From positions 1-7,863 of the forward strand of contig CAMLFV010000123.1 in assembly GCA_946479395.1 (NCBI GenBank): a DNA stretch of 7,863 nt. Direction: 5' to 3'. A program made the position numbers and the translations under genes. Below, piece after piece: positions 1 through 5,543 of this stretch. Position 1 is the first letter of the stretch. Every line of letters starts with the position of its first letter. A model generated the notes under the pieces. It did not search any database. It was not told the origin of the DNA and worked only from the letters and a program-made list of their open reading frames with translations. Origin of the DNA: an uncultured Flavobacterium sp. Lineage in GTDB: Bacteria > Bacteroidota > Bacteroidia > Flavobacteriales > Flavobacteriaceae.

Positions 1-355
1 TAAAATCTTCTGATTTATTGCTTAAAACCGTCGCATAATTTTGTTTAATCATCATGAATTTCTTTGCCAATGGTGTCTGATAGAATTCAATTAAATTTTC
101 CACTTCGCTTTGTGATAAGTTTTGCGAATAATAAGCAATTAAATTCTTTTTCTGCTTGGCAATTAAAGGCTCCATATCCTTTTTAAAACTTTCGCGATTG
201 TTCACAGAAAGTTGTTTGGATATTTCGTCTGCAATATTGTAAAACTCTTGTACTTCACCCGATAGTTCAACCAATTTAATCACATCAGTTTTGTTAGCTT
301 GGGCAAAACTGTGCGTTGCAACAAACAGCATTACCAATAACATAATTTTCTTCAT
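1..355 (-). CDS. Secreted DUF2059-like protein (3' end outside window)
   Basis: I translated this by hand from the ATG at 355-353; the frame stays open to base 1, giving 118 codons with no stop, so the C-terminus is missing. The N-terminus MKKIMLLVMLFVATHSFAQA is a classic Sec signal peptide with probable cleavage after SFA, so the product is exported to the periplasm or beyond. The mature part is alpha-helical and charged. Residues about 75-105 (YYSQNLSQSEVENLIEFYQT, then PLAKKFMMIKQNY) match the DUF2059 pattern, in which an 'LS..E...li.FY.(S/T)P.gkK' block is the most conserved part. The molecular function of DUF2059 proteins is not known. The gene begins 29 bp after the queE stop, so it can be co-transcribed with queE; a weak promoter of its own may also lie in the end of queE. 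Gene reality is fairly certain; the family assignment is by motif only. Confidence 0.75.
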   Translation of the reverse strand, partial: MKKIMLLVMLFVATHSFAQANKTDVIKLVELSGEVQEFYNIADEISKQLSVNNRESFKKDMEPLIAKQKKNLIAYYSQNLSQSEVENLIEFYQTPLAKKFMMIKQNYATVLSNKSEDF

Positions 356-369
356 AACTTTTTTTAAGG

Positions 370-399
370 TAAAATTAAAATATTTTAAGGAATATCCAA
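370..399 (-). promoter_or_regulatory. Candidate promoter of the DUF2059-like gene
   Basis: On the minus strand TTG (399-397), a 19-base spacer and TAATTTTA (377-370) fit the Bacteroidota -33/-7 consensus TTG / TAnnTTTG with one mismatch in the -7 box. The predicted start of transcription would leave a leader of only about 10 nt before the ATG at 355. The -33 part lies inside the last codons of queE. In such AT-rich sequence a match of this quality can arise by chance. Confidence 0.3.
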
Positions 400-1002
400 A
401 TATTTATGAGTTTGAGTAGAAATTGCCCATTTAGGATTATTTTTTACATAATCAATAACCAATGGCAGCATCTCATCCTTCTTACCCCACTCTACCTGCA
501 AATATAATCTGGCATTTTTATTTACTCTGGCAGCTTGTTCTTCGGCAAATTTAAAATCATGATGATTGTAAATAATACATTTTAACTCGTTCGCAGCATC
601 GTAAACACTTTGTGTAGGAAGTTTCTTTTTCTTTGGCGACAAACATATCCAATCCCAAAAACCAGACAATTCATAAGCTCCGGATGTTTCTATATTCGTC
701 TGAATTCCCTTTTCTTTTAATTTTGAGGTAAGATGATCTAAATTCCACATTAACGGTTCTCCGCCAGTAATTACAACCAATTTACCATTTTCTTCGGCTT
801 GCGAAACAATATCGCTTACCAAAACTTTAGGATGCAGGTTTTCGTCCCAACTTTCTTTAACATCGCACCAATGGCAACCAACATCGCATCCTGCCAAACG
901 TATAAAATATGCCGCGTGACCAGTGTAAAAACCTTCTCCTTGAATGGTGTAAAAAGCCTCCATTAAAGGTAACGATTCAACTATTGTTTCTGCTGTTGTC
1001 AT
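385..1002 (-). CDS. queE: 7-carboxy-7-deazaguanine synthase QueE (radical SAM)
   Basis: This 205-residue cytoplasmic enzyme is a radical SAM protein that rearranges 6-carboxy-tetrahydropterin into 7-carboxy-7-deazaguanine, the ring-contraction step on the way to preQ0 and queuosine in tRNA. Visible signatures are the substrate-loop motif FYTIQGEGFYTG (residues 17-28), the [4Fe-4S] motif CDVGCHWCD with C39, C43 and C46 and the Asp47 that follows, the SAM-contacting TGGEP at 79-83, ETSG at 105-108, the LSPK motif at 121-124, and a C-terminal QTHKYLDIP tail. Length and motif order are normal for the family, so it appears intact. The start at 1002 is preferred because homologous-looking sequence precedes the QGEG loop and a strong -7 box lies 15 bp upstream; Met14 is a less likely alternative. 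No other queuosine genes are in the window; the downstream neighbour is the DUF2059-like gene. Confidence 0.95.
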   Translation of the reverse strand: MTTAETIVESLPLMEAFYTIQGEGFYTGHAAYFIRLAGCDVGCHWCDVKESWDENLHPKVLVSDIVSQAEENGKLVVITGGEPLMWNLDHLTSKLKEKGIQTNIETSGAYELSGFWDWICLSPKKKKLPTQSVYDAANELKCIIYNHHDFKFAEEQAARVNKNARLYLQVEWGKKDEMLPLVIDYVKNNPKWAISTQTHKYLDIP

Positions 1003-1016
1003 TTTTTATTTTTTTG

Positions 1017-1024
1017 CAAAGATA
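1017..1024 (-). promoter_or_regulatory. -7 box of the queE promoter
   Basis: The minus strand reads TATCTTTG, a perfect match to the Bacteroidota -7 consensus TAnnTTTG, 15 bp before the queE ATG. The expected transcription start near 1012 would give a leader of about 10 nt. A TTG -33 element at 19-21 bp spacing is not obvious; the region is T-rich (CTTTTT) instead. The box lies between the terminator hairpin at 1051-1078 and queE, which is the place a promoter is needed. Confidence 0.6.
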
Positions 1025-1050
1025 CGATAGTTATCCTAAAAAGTTTTCAT

Positions 1051-1078
1051 AAAAAAAGAGCAACCGTTAAGTTGCTTT
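1051..1078 (-). terminator. Terminator after the small lipoprotein gene (repeat copy 1)
   Basis: On the minus strand the arms AGCAAC and GTTGCT pair around a TTAACG loop, followed by CTTTTTTT, which is a rho-independent terminator. It lies about 30 bp after the stop of the lipoprotein gene and upstream of the queE promoter. The stem is only 6 bp before an A/C mismatch, so it is weaker than its near-identical copy at 1484-1513. Confidence 0.65.
1052..1076. repeat. 25-bp direct repeat, copy 1 (terminator core)
   Basis: Six A's, then GAG CAACCGTTAAGTTGCT on the plus strand, identical base for base to 1484-1508. The two copies are 432 bp apart and enclose the hypothetical lipoprotein gene. The sequence is itself a terminator hairpin. 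Confidence 0.9.
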
Positions 1079-1109
1079 AAAACATAAAACTATTTATAAA
1101 TTTCACAGA

Positions 1110-1469
1110 TTACAAATTTTCATTATCATGATTATACAATTCCCATGTAGCATCTCTTACAAGATAATACCGTGGATAACTTTGAGCTTGAAATCTACCT
1201 AAGTTCTTAATTTCGACCATATCCTCACCAACCCTCAACTCAAAATCACCCTTTAGTTTTACTTTTTTATTCAAATAAATACTGTCCCAAGCTTTCAAAC
1301 CTGAAATTGCATATACTTCATCATTCCCAGACAATATCGCACCATATTTTACATTTTTTGCTGTTCCAATAACAACATTGTAATTACTTGATTTTGTTAC
1401 AGGTTTACAATCTACCATTAAAAACAAACAAACTAAAGCACCAAACTTTATTAGCAATCTACTTATCAT
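1110..1469 (-). CDS. Hypothetical small lipoprotein or exported protein
   Basis: I do not recognise the family with certainty. The 119-residue product starts with a positively charged, hydrophobic leader (residues 1-20) ending in MVDC with Cys21, which would be the lipidated residue of a lipoprotein. Asp at the -1 position is unusual for a lipobox, so a plain signal peptide or an N-terminal anchor is possible. The mature part is predicted to be mostly beta. Residues about 32-78 run through GTAKNVKYGAILSG, EVYAISGLKAWD and KKVKLKGDF, a pattern resembling small OB-fold-like domains in which a barrel strand is followed by 'vyyi.gl..W...l.gk.v.v.G'; this is inference. The gene lies alone between two copies of the same terminator, only 14 bp downstream of the first, leaving little room for its own promoter. 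Its base composition is like that of the neighbours. Confidence 0.7.
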   Translation of the reverse strand: MISRLLIKFGALVCLFLMVDCKPVTKSSNYNVVIGTAKNVKYGAILSGNDEVYAISGLKAWDSIYLNKKVKLKGDFELRVGEDMVEIKNLGRFQAQSYPRYYLVRDATWELYNHDNENL

Positions 1470-1483
1470 AAATTATGCATTAC

Positions 1484-1508
1484 AAAAAAGAGCAACCGTT
1501 AAGTTGCT
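1484..1508. repeat. 25-bp direct repeat, copy 2 (terminator core)
   Basis: Identical to 1052-1076. In this copy the inverted repeat extends further (11 bp arms), so it is likely the intact or original version of the terminator. Confidence 0.9.
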
Positions 1509-1513
1509 CTTTT
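1484..1513 (-). terminator. Terminator of the SBP-TPR unit
   Basis: On the minus strand AAAAGAGCAAC and GTTGCTCTTTT form an 11-bp perfect stem around the loop TTAACG, ending in a run of six T's. It begins only a few bases after the TPR gene stop at 1519. The symmetrical A and T flanks mean it could also work on the plus strand, although no plus-strand gene ends here. Confidence 0.85.
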
Positions 1514-1518
1514 GTTAT

Positions 1519-3177
1519 TTATTTAGCGTTTTGCACTTGCTTTCTTGCGTACTCGTTACTAGAATCTAATCGTAGTACTTTTTGGAAAGAACTTGTTGCC
1601 TTTGCTTTGTTTGTAGTTTGGTTGTAATTACCAATCATGGTGTAAGCTTCAATTAACGCATCTTTAAAAGCAGCATCGTTTGCAAATCCTTTCTGAGTTA
1701 GCAATTCGATAAATCCTTCGTAATCTTTTTCCATTTTAGCTAAAGATGTTGGTGTGTTTAAGTTTCTATTCACACGAGCACTGATTAAGTAAGCTTCAAA
1801 CGTAGGAGTCTTTTTTAAAGAGTTATCTAAGTTGTCTTTCGCTTTCTGTAACTGATCGTTAAACATTGGCTTATCGCTCGCCATGTAAAGTGCATTACCT
1901 TTGTAATACATATCGTACACATAGTAAGGCGATTTTTCGTCTTTAGAAGCTAAATCAAATACGAAATAAGCTTGTTCAAAATGTTCGTCTTTAAACAAAT
2001 CCATTCCTAACTCGTGTAAAGCAACTCCCAATTTAGGATTTTCTTTAACCGCTTTAGCCATTTCATCGATCGATTTTTTGTAAACCGTTTCATTAAAAGT
2101 TCCGTCTTCTTCACGTGAAGCTTCTAATTCAGACAATCCTTTGTATAAATAATCTATTGGCAATAATTGATCTTTTTTATCCTGAACATCAAAATACATG
2201 TTGATGTTTTCTTTAGCATCTAAAAATTTACCGTTTTGGAAATCGGCAATTGCACGGTAACGGTACATAAAGAAGTTATCTCCACGTGTGTACCATTTTG
2301 TTCTAACCAAATCTCCTAAAGCCTTGTAATCTTTATTTTTGATTAAGTAGGCAGCCAATTCGTTATCAACATCCATACTTTCGCCAATCATTCCGTGGTA
2401 TTTGAAATAGTTTTCTACACCAGGCTGTAAAAGCGCTTTATCGTCTTTAAAACGAGCGTAATCTGCATGCGTTAATGCCAACTGTTTGTAAACATCAGCA
2501 TACGCTGGATCTTTAGAAACTATGGTATCATACACTTTTATAGCATCTTCAAATTCGTTACCTGCACGTAAAACATCAGCCAATTTCATTTTAGGTAAAT
2601 GACTGTTTGGAAATCTTTTCGATGTTTCATAATAAACTCGGCGTGCATCAACAAAACGTTTTTCTGCAAAGTAAATATCTCCACGGGCAATGTGCGGTTC
2701 AGGAGTTTCTAAATTTACGAACAATGCTTTGTTTACAAATTCTAATGCCAAGTCGTAATCAGGTTTTGGAGCGAAAGTATAAGCGTGAGCTATATCCAAA
2801 TAAGTTTGATAATCTTTTGGACCAATATTTAAAGTTGCTGCATTAAATTTTGATTTCGCTTCTTTATCTTTTTGTGTAAGTAAACCTAATTTGCCCAATC
2901 CAAGATTGTTAACATCAACATCCTTAACGGCTCTTAACCCTTGTTTAAAGTAATAATTTGCCGAATCTTGATTATTCTCGTTTAAATGAATTACCCCTAA
3001 ACGATAAAAGTTTTTTCCTTGGTTTGGTTGTGATCTAATAAGCCTATATAATTCTTTTTTTGCAACATCGTAACGACCGTACTTAATTGCCGTATCAATA
3101 TCATTAGCACTACTCTGTGCGTTCGCGCTAAAAATGAATGATAATAAAGCTAAACTTAGGGTAATTTTTTTATTCAT
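1519..3177 (-). CDS. Periplasmic tetratricopeptide-repeat protein
   Basis: The 552-residue product begins with a signal peptide (MNKKITLSLALLSFIFSANA, cleavage before Gln21), so it acts in the periplasm. The rest is all-helical with recognisable TPR units. The N-terminal block has units at roughly 25-51, 53-85, 122-156, 158-190 and 193-225, with typical 'A...Y...l...P' spacing such as EDAIKVYDTIVSKDPAYADV. A less regular middle follows, then a C-terminal block with units near KKSIDEMAKAVKENPKLGVA, HFEQAYFVFDLASKDEKSP and KATSSFQKVLRLDSSNEYA. TPR arrays usually mediate protein contacts; no catalytic motif is visible. It starts 28 bp after the stop of the PstS-like lipoprotein gene, so the two are probably one transcript. 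The arrangement next to a TonB-ExbBD operon recurs in Bacteroidota, suggesting a scaffold role around the TonB motor, which is inference. Confidence 0.9.
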   Translation of the reverse strand: MNKKITLSLALLSFIFSANAQSSANDIDTAIKYGRYDVAKKELYRLIRSQPNQGKNFYRLGVIHLNENNQDSANYYFKQGLRAVKDVDVNNLGLGKLGLLTQKDKEAKSKFNAATLNIGPKDYQTYLDIAHAYTFAPKPDYDLALEFVNKALFVNLETPEPHIARGDIYFAEKRFVDARRVYYETSKRFPNSHLPKMKLADVLRAGNEFEDAIKVYDTIVSKDPAYADVYKQLALTHADYARFKDDKALLQPGVENYFKYHGMIGESMDVDNELAAYLIKNKDYKALGDLVRTKWYTRGDNFFMYRYRAIADFQNGKFLDAKENINMYFDVQDKKDQLLPIDYLYKGLSELEASREEDGTFNETVYKKSIDEMAKAVKENPKLGVALHELGMDLFKDEHFEQAYFVFDLASKDEKSPYYVYDMYYKGNALYMASDKPMFNDQLQKAKDNLDNSLKKTPTFEAYLISARVNRNLNTPTSLAKMEKDYEGFIELLTQKGFANDAAFKDALIEAYTMIGNYNQTTNKAKATSSFQKVLRLDSSNEYARKQVQNAK

Positions 3178-3205
3178 AATTTACAATTATATTGAAAAAC
3201 CTTAA

Positions 3206-4096
3206 TTATTCTACTATGTTAATTTCACGTTTTGGTAAAGTCACCGGCATTAAACCCGATTTTAAAACAATACGCTGTCCTTTGTCTGATGCGGCGAAAC
3301 TTGCAAAACCGGTACCTAAACCTGTTTTTCCCTGAACGTCTATAATATTTATTGTTCGTATTAAAGGATACGTATTATCTGCAATGGTACTTTGCGATGG
3401 TGCATAATAATTTTTTAACGAATCGTTATAAACCAACATAGAACGCAACTGTTTAATACCTTCTTTTATTTTTTCATCAGGCTGAAGCATCCAATTGATA
3501 CCAACCACACCAACAGCATTTTTATTTTTATTAATGTATGATACAATTTCTTCGACTGTTTTTACATAATAAACATTCTTGCTTAATTCGCTTACGCGGG
3601 CATCTGTTTTAATTTGATCTACAATGTTTGAATTGGCATCATGAAAAACAAATATTTTATCGGATTTTTTAGTCCCTTTAAAAATATCAATAACCTCTTT
3701 ATAATTAATTAATGTGTCCGTAGCGTTTTTTTGTGTGATGAACAACACCGCATCTTTTGCAATCGGCGTTATTTTAGGCACCACACGACCTTTAAATGTT
3801 TCTAACTCTTTTGGCGTAAACGACTTTGGCATTACTGCCAAACGACCAGAATCTTTATAAACCGAATTTAAAATTTCGTTCTGCGACAGCATTTTTAATT
3901 TTATATCGGCATTGTTGTAATAGGTTTTAAACACCTGATTAATATCTTCAACTATAGGATAAACCGACGATTCTACATACATTTCTGTTGTTCCTCTGTC
4001 GTATGCTTCTTTCACTTCAGCAACCCCATCTTTACTTTCTTTTTTACAAGAAATTAAAAGGCTTAACCCCAACACAGACCAAATTATCTGCTTCAT
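3206..4096 (-). CDS. PstS-like substrate-binding lipoprotein
   Basis: With Met at 4096 the product is 296 residues and opens with MKQIIWSVLGLSLLISC, a canonical lipoprotein signal with Cys17 as the lipidated residue. The frame extends upstream to an ATG at 4177, adding 27 mostly basic residues; I prefer 4096 because of the clean signal peptide. The remainder follows the type II periplasmic-binding fold of the PstS family: an ESSVYPI loop (42-48), RLAVMPKSFTPKEL (85-98) at the place of the 'sRplt..E' segment, PIAKDAVLFI (111-120), VIDIFKG (135-141), AVGVVG (194-199), YPLIRTINI (243-251) and GFASFAASDKGQ (263-274). The usual SGSGTR phosphate motif in the second lobe is replaced by ANSNIV (154-159), so phosphate may not be the ligand. 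No pstCAB genes follow. It is the first gene of a probable two-gene unit with the TPR protein. Confidence 0.85.
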   Translation of the reverse strand: MKQIIWSVLGLSLLISCKKESKDGVAEVKEAYDRGTTEMYVESSVYPIVEDINQVFKTYYNNADIKLKMLSQNEILNSVYKDSGRLAVMPKSFTPKELETFKGRVVPKITPIAKDAVLFITQKNATDTLINYKEVIDIFKGTKKSDKIFVFHDANSNIVDQIKTDARVSELSKNVYYVKTVEEIVSYINKNKNAVGVVGINWMLQPDEKIKEGIKQLRSMLVYNDSLKNYYAPSQSTIADNTYPLIRTINIIDVQGKTGLGTGFASFAASDKGQRIVLKSGLMPVTLPKREINIVE

Positions 4097-4192
4097 AATT
4101 ATAGATATTAATTGATTGCTAAATCTACTAATTTTTTTTTTAATAAACTTTACAAATTTTGCATTTTTAACAAACAAAAATTATTGATGCAG

Positions 4193-4224
4193 TAAATATA
4201 CTTTTACCTTACGTTAAATTGCAA
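4193..4224 (-). promoter_or_regulatory. Candidate promoter of the SBP-TPR unit
   Basis: On the minus strand TTG (4224-4222), a 21-base spacer and TATATTTA (4200-4193) fit the Bacteroidota consensus with one mismatch in the -7 box. It lies just downstream of the tonB terminator, where a new promoter is expected. It implies a leader of about 90 nt to the ATG at 4096, or about 10 nt if the ATG at 4177 is used. A second weak candidate, TAGATTTA at 4127-4120 with a TTG 25 bases upstream, would serve the 4096 start with a short leader. Confidence 0.35.
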
Positions 4225-4237
4225 ATAATATGTTTAC

Positions 4238-4273
4238 AAAAAACAAGAAACCCGCTTTTAAATAGCGGGTTTC
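4238..4273 (-). terminator. Terminator of the second tonB gene
   Basis: GAAACCCGCT (4273-4264 on the minus strand) pairs perfectly with AGCGGGTTTC (4256-4247) around a 7-nt AT loop, followed by TTGTTTTTTG. The stem is the most GC-rich hairpin in the window and starts 3 bp after the stop codon at 4277. It separates the second tonB gene from the SBP-TPR unit. Confidence 0.9.
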
Positions 4274-4276
4274 ATT

Positions 4277-5167
4277 TTAGTTATTTACTTTAACTTTAAT
4301 TGGTAAGGTAAATTGAGAGCGAACCGTTCGGCCGTTATGTTGTGCTGCTTTCCATTTTGGCATTGACTTTAAAACGCGGATTGCTTCGTTACCCAAACCA
4401 TGTTTATCTTCAATGATTTTTATGTCTGTAAACGATCCGTCTTTTTCTACAACAAATTTTAATTTAACTACCATTTCTGTTACGCTGCCTCCAACATCTT
4501 TAGCAGAAAATTTTCTGATGTATGATTCAAAGAATTTTTCAAAACCTTCGTTAGGAGCTGCTTTCTTTTGAACTAATTTTACAATTGAATTGTCTTTTAA
4601 TCCTTCACCACCTTCTCCCACAATTCCATCACCAGGTCTTTTTGTAGTTTCTGTATTTGTATTACCTGATTTTATACCCTCTTTATTTAGTACTCCATCT
4701 GTACTAGCTTCTAAATTATCTTGTCCCGATTGAATATTATCATTAAACTGATTTTGTGCTGCTAAATTTTCATCTGCCACATTATTGTCTTTTGTAGCAG
4801 TCATTTCAACAAACTTAATGTTTTTCATGACATCTTTTACTGTTGCTTCCTCAGAATTATCAGTAACGTTCTTTTTATCACCTTTATCTATTATAGGCTC
4901 AACTTCATCAATTTTCGGGTCGATAATAACAGTAGGATCTACTAATGGATCTGTCGGAAATTCAATAATTTTTCCTGTAATCACATTTTTAGAGGCATAT
5001 AAATAAGAACTTCCAAAAATCATACTTAAAGTTCCTATGCCAATAGCCAATGCCATAAAAGTTGTTTTAGCACTTTCCTGACGTAGTTTGTAAGCTCCGT
5101 AAAGCTTATTGCGGTTTTCAAAAACTATGTTTCCCCACTCTTTTCCAAATAAATTCAAACTGCTCAT
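4277..5167 (-). CDS. tonB: Energy transducer TonB (second copy)
   Basis: TonB carries proton-motive-force energy from the ExbB-ExbD inner-membrane motor across the periplasm to TonB-dependent outer-membrane receptors. This 296-residue protein has the Bacteroidota N-terminal cytoplasmic segment (NLFGKEWGNIVFENRNK, then YGAYKLRQE), one membrane helix at about 36-58, a periplasmic linker, and a TonB C-terminal domain at about 200-296 with VTEMVVKLKFVVEKDGSFTD, AIRVLKSMPKWKAAQHNG and a final TLPIKVKVNN strand. The C-terminal domain is about 70% identical by hand count to that of the TonB encoded at 5544-6419, so the pair arose by duplication. The linker differs: it lacks the dense Pro-Glu stretch and has spaced Asp-Pro pairs (DPLVDP, IDPKIDEVEP) and Asn/Asp/Gly-rich sequence. 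It is flanked by terminators and has its own candidate promoter, so it can be expressed apart from the exbBD operon. Confidence 0.93.
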   Translation of the reverse strand: MSSLNLFGKEWGNIVFENRNKLYGAYKLRQESAKTTFMALAIGIGTLSMIFGSSYLYASKNVITGKIIEFPTDPLVDPTVIIDPKIDEVEPIIDKGDKKNVTDNSEEATVKDVMKNIKFVEMTATKDNNVADENLAAQNQFNDNIQSGQDNLEASTDGVLNKEGIKSGNTNTETTKRPGDGIVGEGGEGLKDNSIVKLVQKKAAPNEGFEKFFESYIRKFSAKDVGGSVTEMVVKLKFVVEKDGSFTDIKIIEDKHGLGNEAIRVLKSMPKWKAAQHNGRTVRSQFTLPIKVKVNN

Positions 5168-5224
5168 GATTAAAATGTTTTTAAGTTAAAGCGTAAAAAT
5201 CATACCATATAAAAATGTTTTAAC

Positions 5225-5256
5225 TAAATATACAAAATATAAACATTCATTTACAA
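5225..5256 (-). promoter_or_regulatory. Candidate promoter of the second tonB gene
   Basis: On the minus strand TTG (5256-5254), a 21-base spacer and TATATTTA (5232-5225) match the Bacteroidota -33/-7 elements with one -7 mismatch. The same -33, spacer length and -7 octamer occur before the SBP-TPR unit. Its position between the upstream terminator and the tonB start, with a leader of about 50 nt, fits an independent promoter. Confidence 0.4.
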
Positions 5257-5293
5257 TTAAACGTAAATATATTTTATTTTAGTATATGTTAAA

Positions 5294-5324
5294 ACAAAAA
5301 AAGACAAGAAATTAATCTTGTCTT
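5294..5324 (-). terminator. Terminator overlapping the small membrane gene stop
   Basis: AAGACAAGA (5324-5316 on the minus strand) pairs with TCTTGTCTT (5309-5301) around TTAATT, then a T-rich tail (TTTTTG). The 5' arm is made of the last codons (Arg-Gln-Asp) and the stop codon lies in the loop, so coding sequence and terminator overlap. It ends the exbB-exbD-exbD-tonB-small-gene operon. Confidence 0.85.
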
Positions 5325-5542
5325 ATGTTTATGATTCTAAAAAACCTAAAAATACTGTACACGATAAGCAGTATTCCAAATAATAATCTGCGATTGTAAG
5401 ATAATTCTAACGGAATAGTTTTCCAGAAAATGAACATACACCCCAATACAAAATACAGTATTAGAAAAACCAAGCCAATAAAGAACAAAAATCGCTGTAA
5501 AAGCGATTTTTGTTTAAAATTATTTATAAAGTTTTCTAACAT
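5312..5542 (-). CDS. Small two-helix membrane protein in the TonB operon
   Basis: This 76-residue product has no family I can name. Two hydrophobic stretches, at about 18-40 (FLFFIGLVFLILYFVLGCMF and onward) and 53-69 (LLFGILLIVYSIFRFFR), predict two inner-membrane helices joined by a short loop with Trp41 and a basic RR pair; the N-terminal 17 residues are polar and basic (NNFKQKSLLQR). The positive charges on both ends suggest both termini face the cytoplasm. The ATG follows the stop of the first tonB gene by one base, which implies translational coupling, and a terminator overlaps its stop, so it is the last gene of the exbBD-tonB operon. A perfect 12-bp inverted repeat with the shape of a terminator lies within codons about 10-20. 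A partner or assembly factor of the TonB motor is a guess from position only. Confidence 0.75.
   Translation of the reverse strand: MLENFINNFKQKSLLQRFLFFIGLVFLILYFVLGCMFIFWKTIPLELSYNRRLLFGILLIVYSIFRFFRIINIRQD
5476..5513 (-). terminator. Terminator-like hairpin inside the small membrane gene
   Basis: On the minus strand ACAAAAATCGCT (5513-5502) and AGCGATTTTTGT (5496-5485) are perfect complements around TTTAC, and the sequence downstream is U-rich (TCTTTATT). It begins about 30 nt after the first tonB stop and lies wholly within an open frame. It has the form of an intrinsic terminator or attenuator; whether it terminates while ribosomes translate the small gene cannot be told from sequence. 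Confidence 0.55.
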
Positions 5543-5543
5543 A

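Noticed and set aside
1052..1508. Insertion sequence or integron-like element marked by the 25-bp direct repeats
   Set aside because: There is no transposase, integrase or terminal inverted repeat, and the repeats are explained by being terminators. Duplication or recombination at terminators is the simpler reading.
2607..2846. Plus-strand open frame of 79 codons
   Set aside because: It lies wholly inside the TPR gene on the opposite strand, and its product has no signal peptide, domain or sensible composition.
3206..4096. A classical Pst phosphate-transport operon
   Set aside because: No pstC, pstA, pstB or phoU gene accompanies the binding protein; the next gene encodes a TPR protein and the previous one TonB.
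4097..4177. Start of the PstS-like gene at the upstream ATG (4177)
   Set aside because: The added 27 residues are basic and unlike a signal peptide, while the Met at 4096 is followed at once by a canonical lipoprotein signal. The upstream start is kept only as an alternative because a candidate promoter lies close to it.
4785..5006. Plus-strand open frame of 73 codons with hydrophobic, Ser-rich product
   Set aside because: It is antisense to the linker region of the second tonB gene; the hydrophobicity and serine content follow from complementing Asp/Glu/Asn-rich codons.
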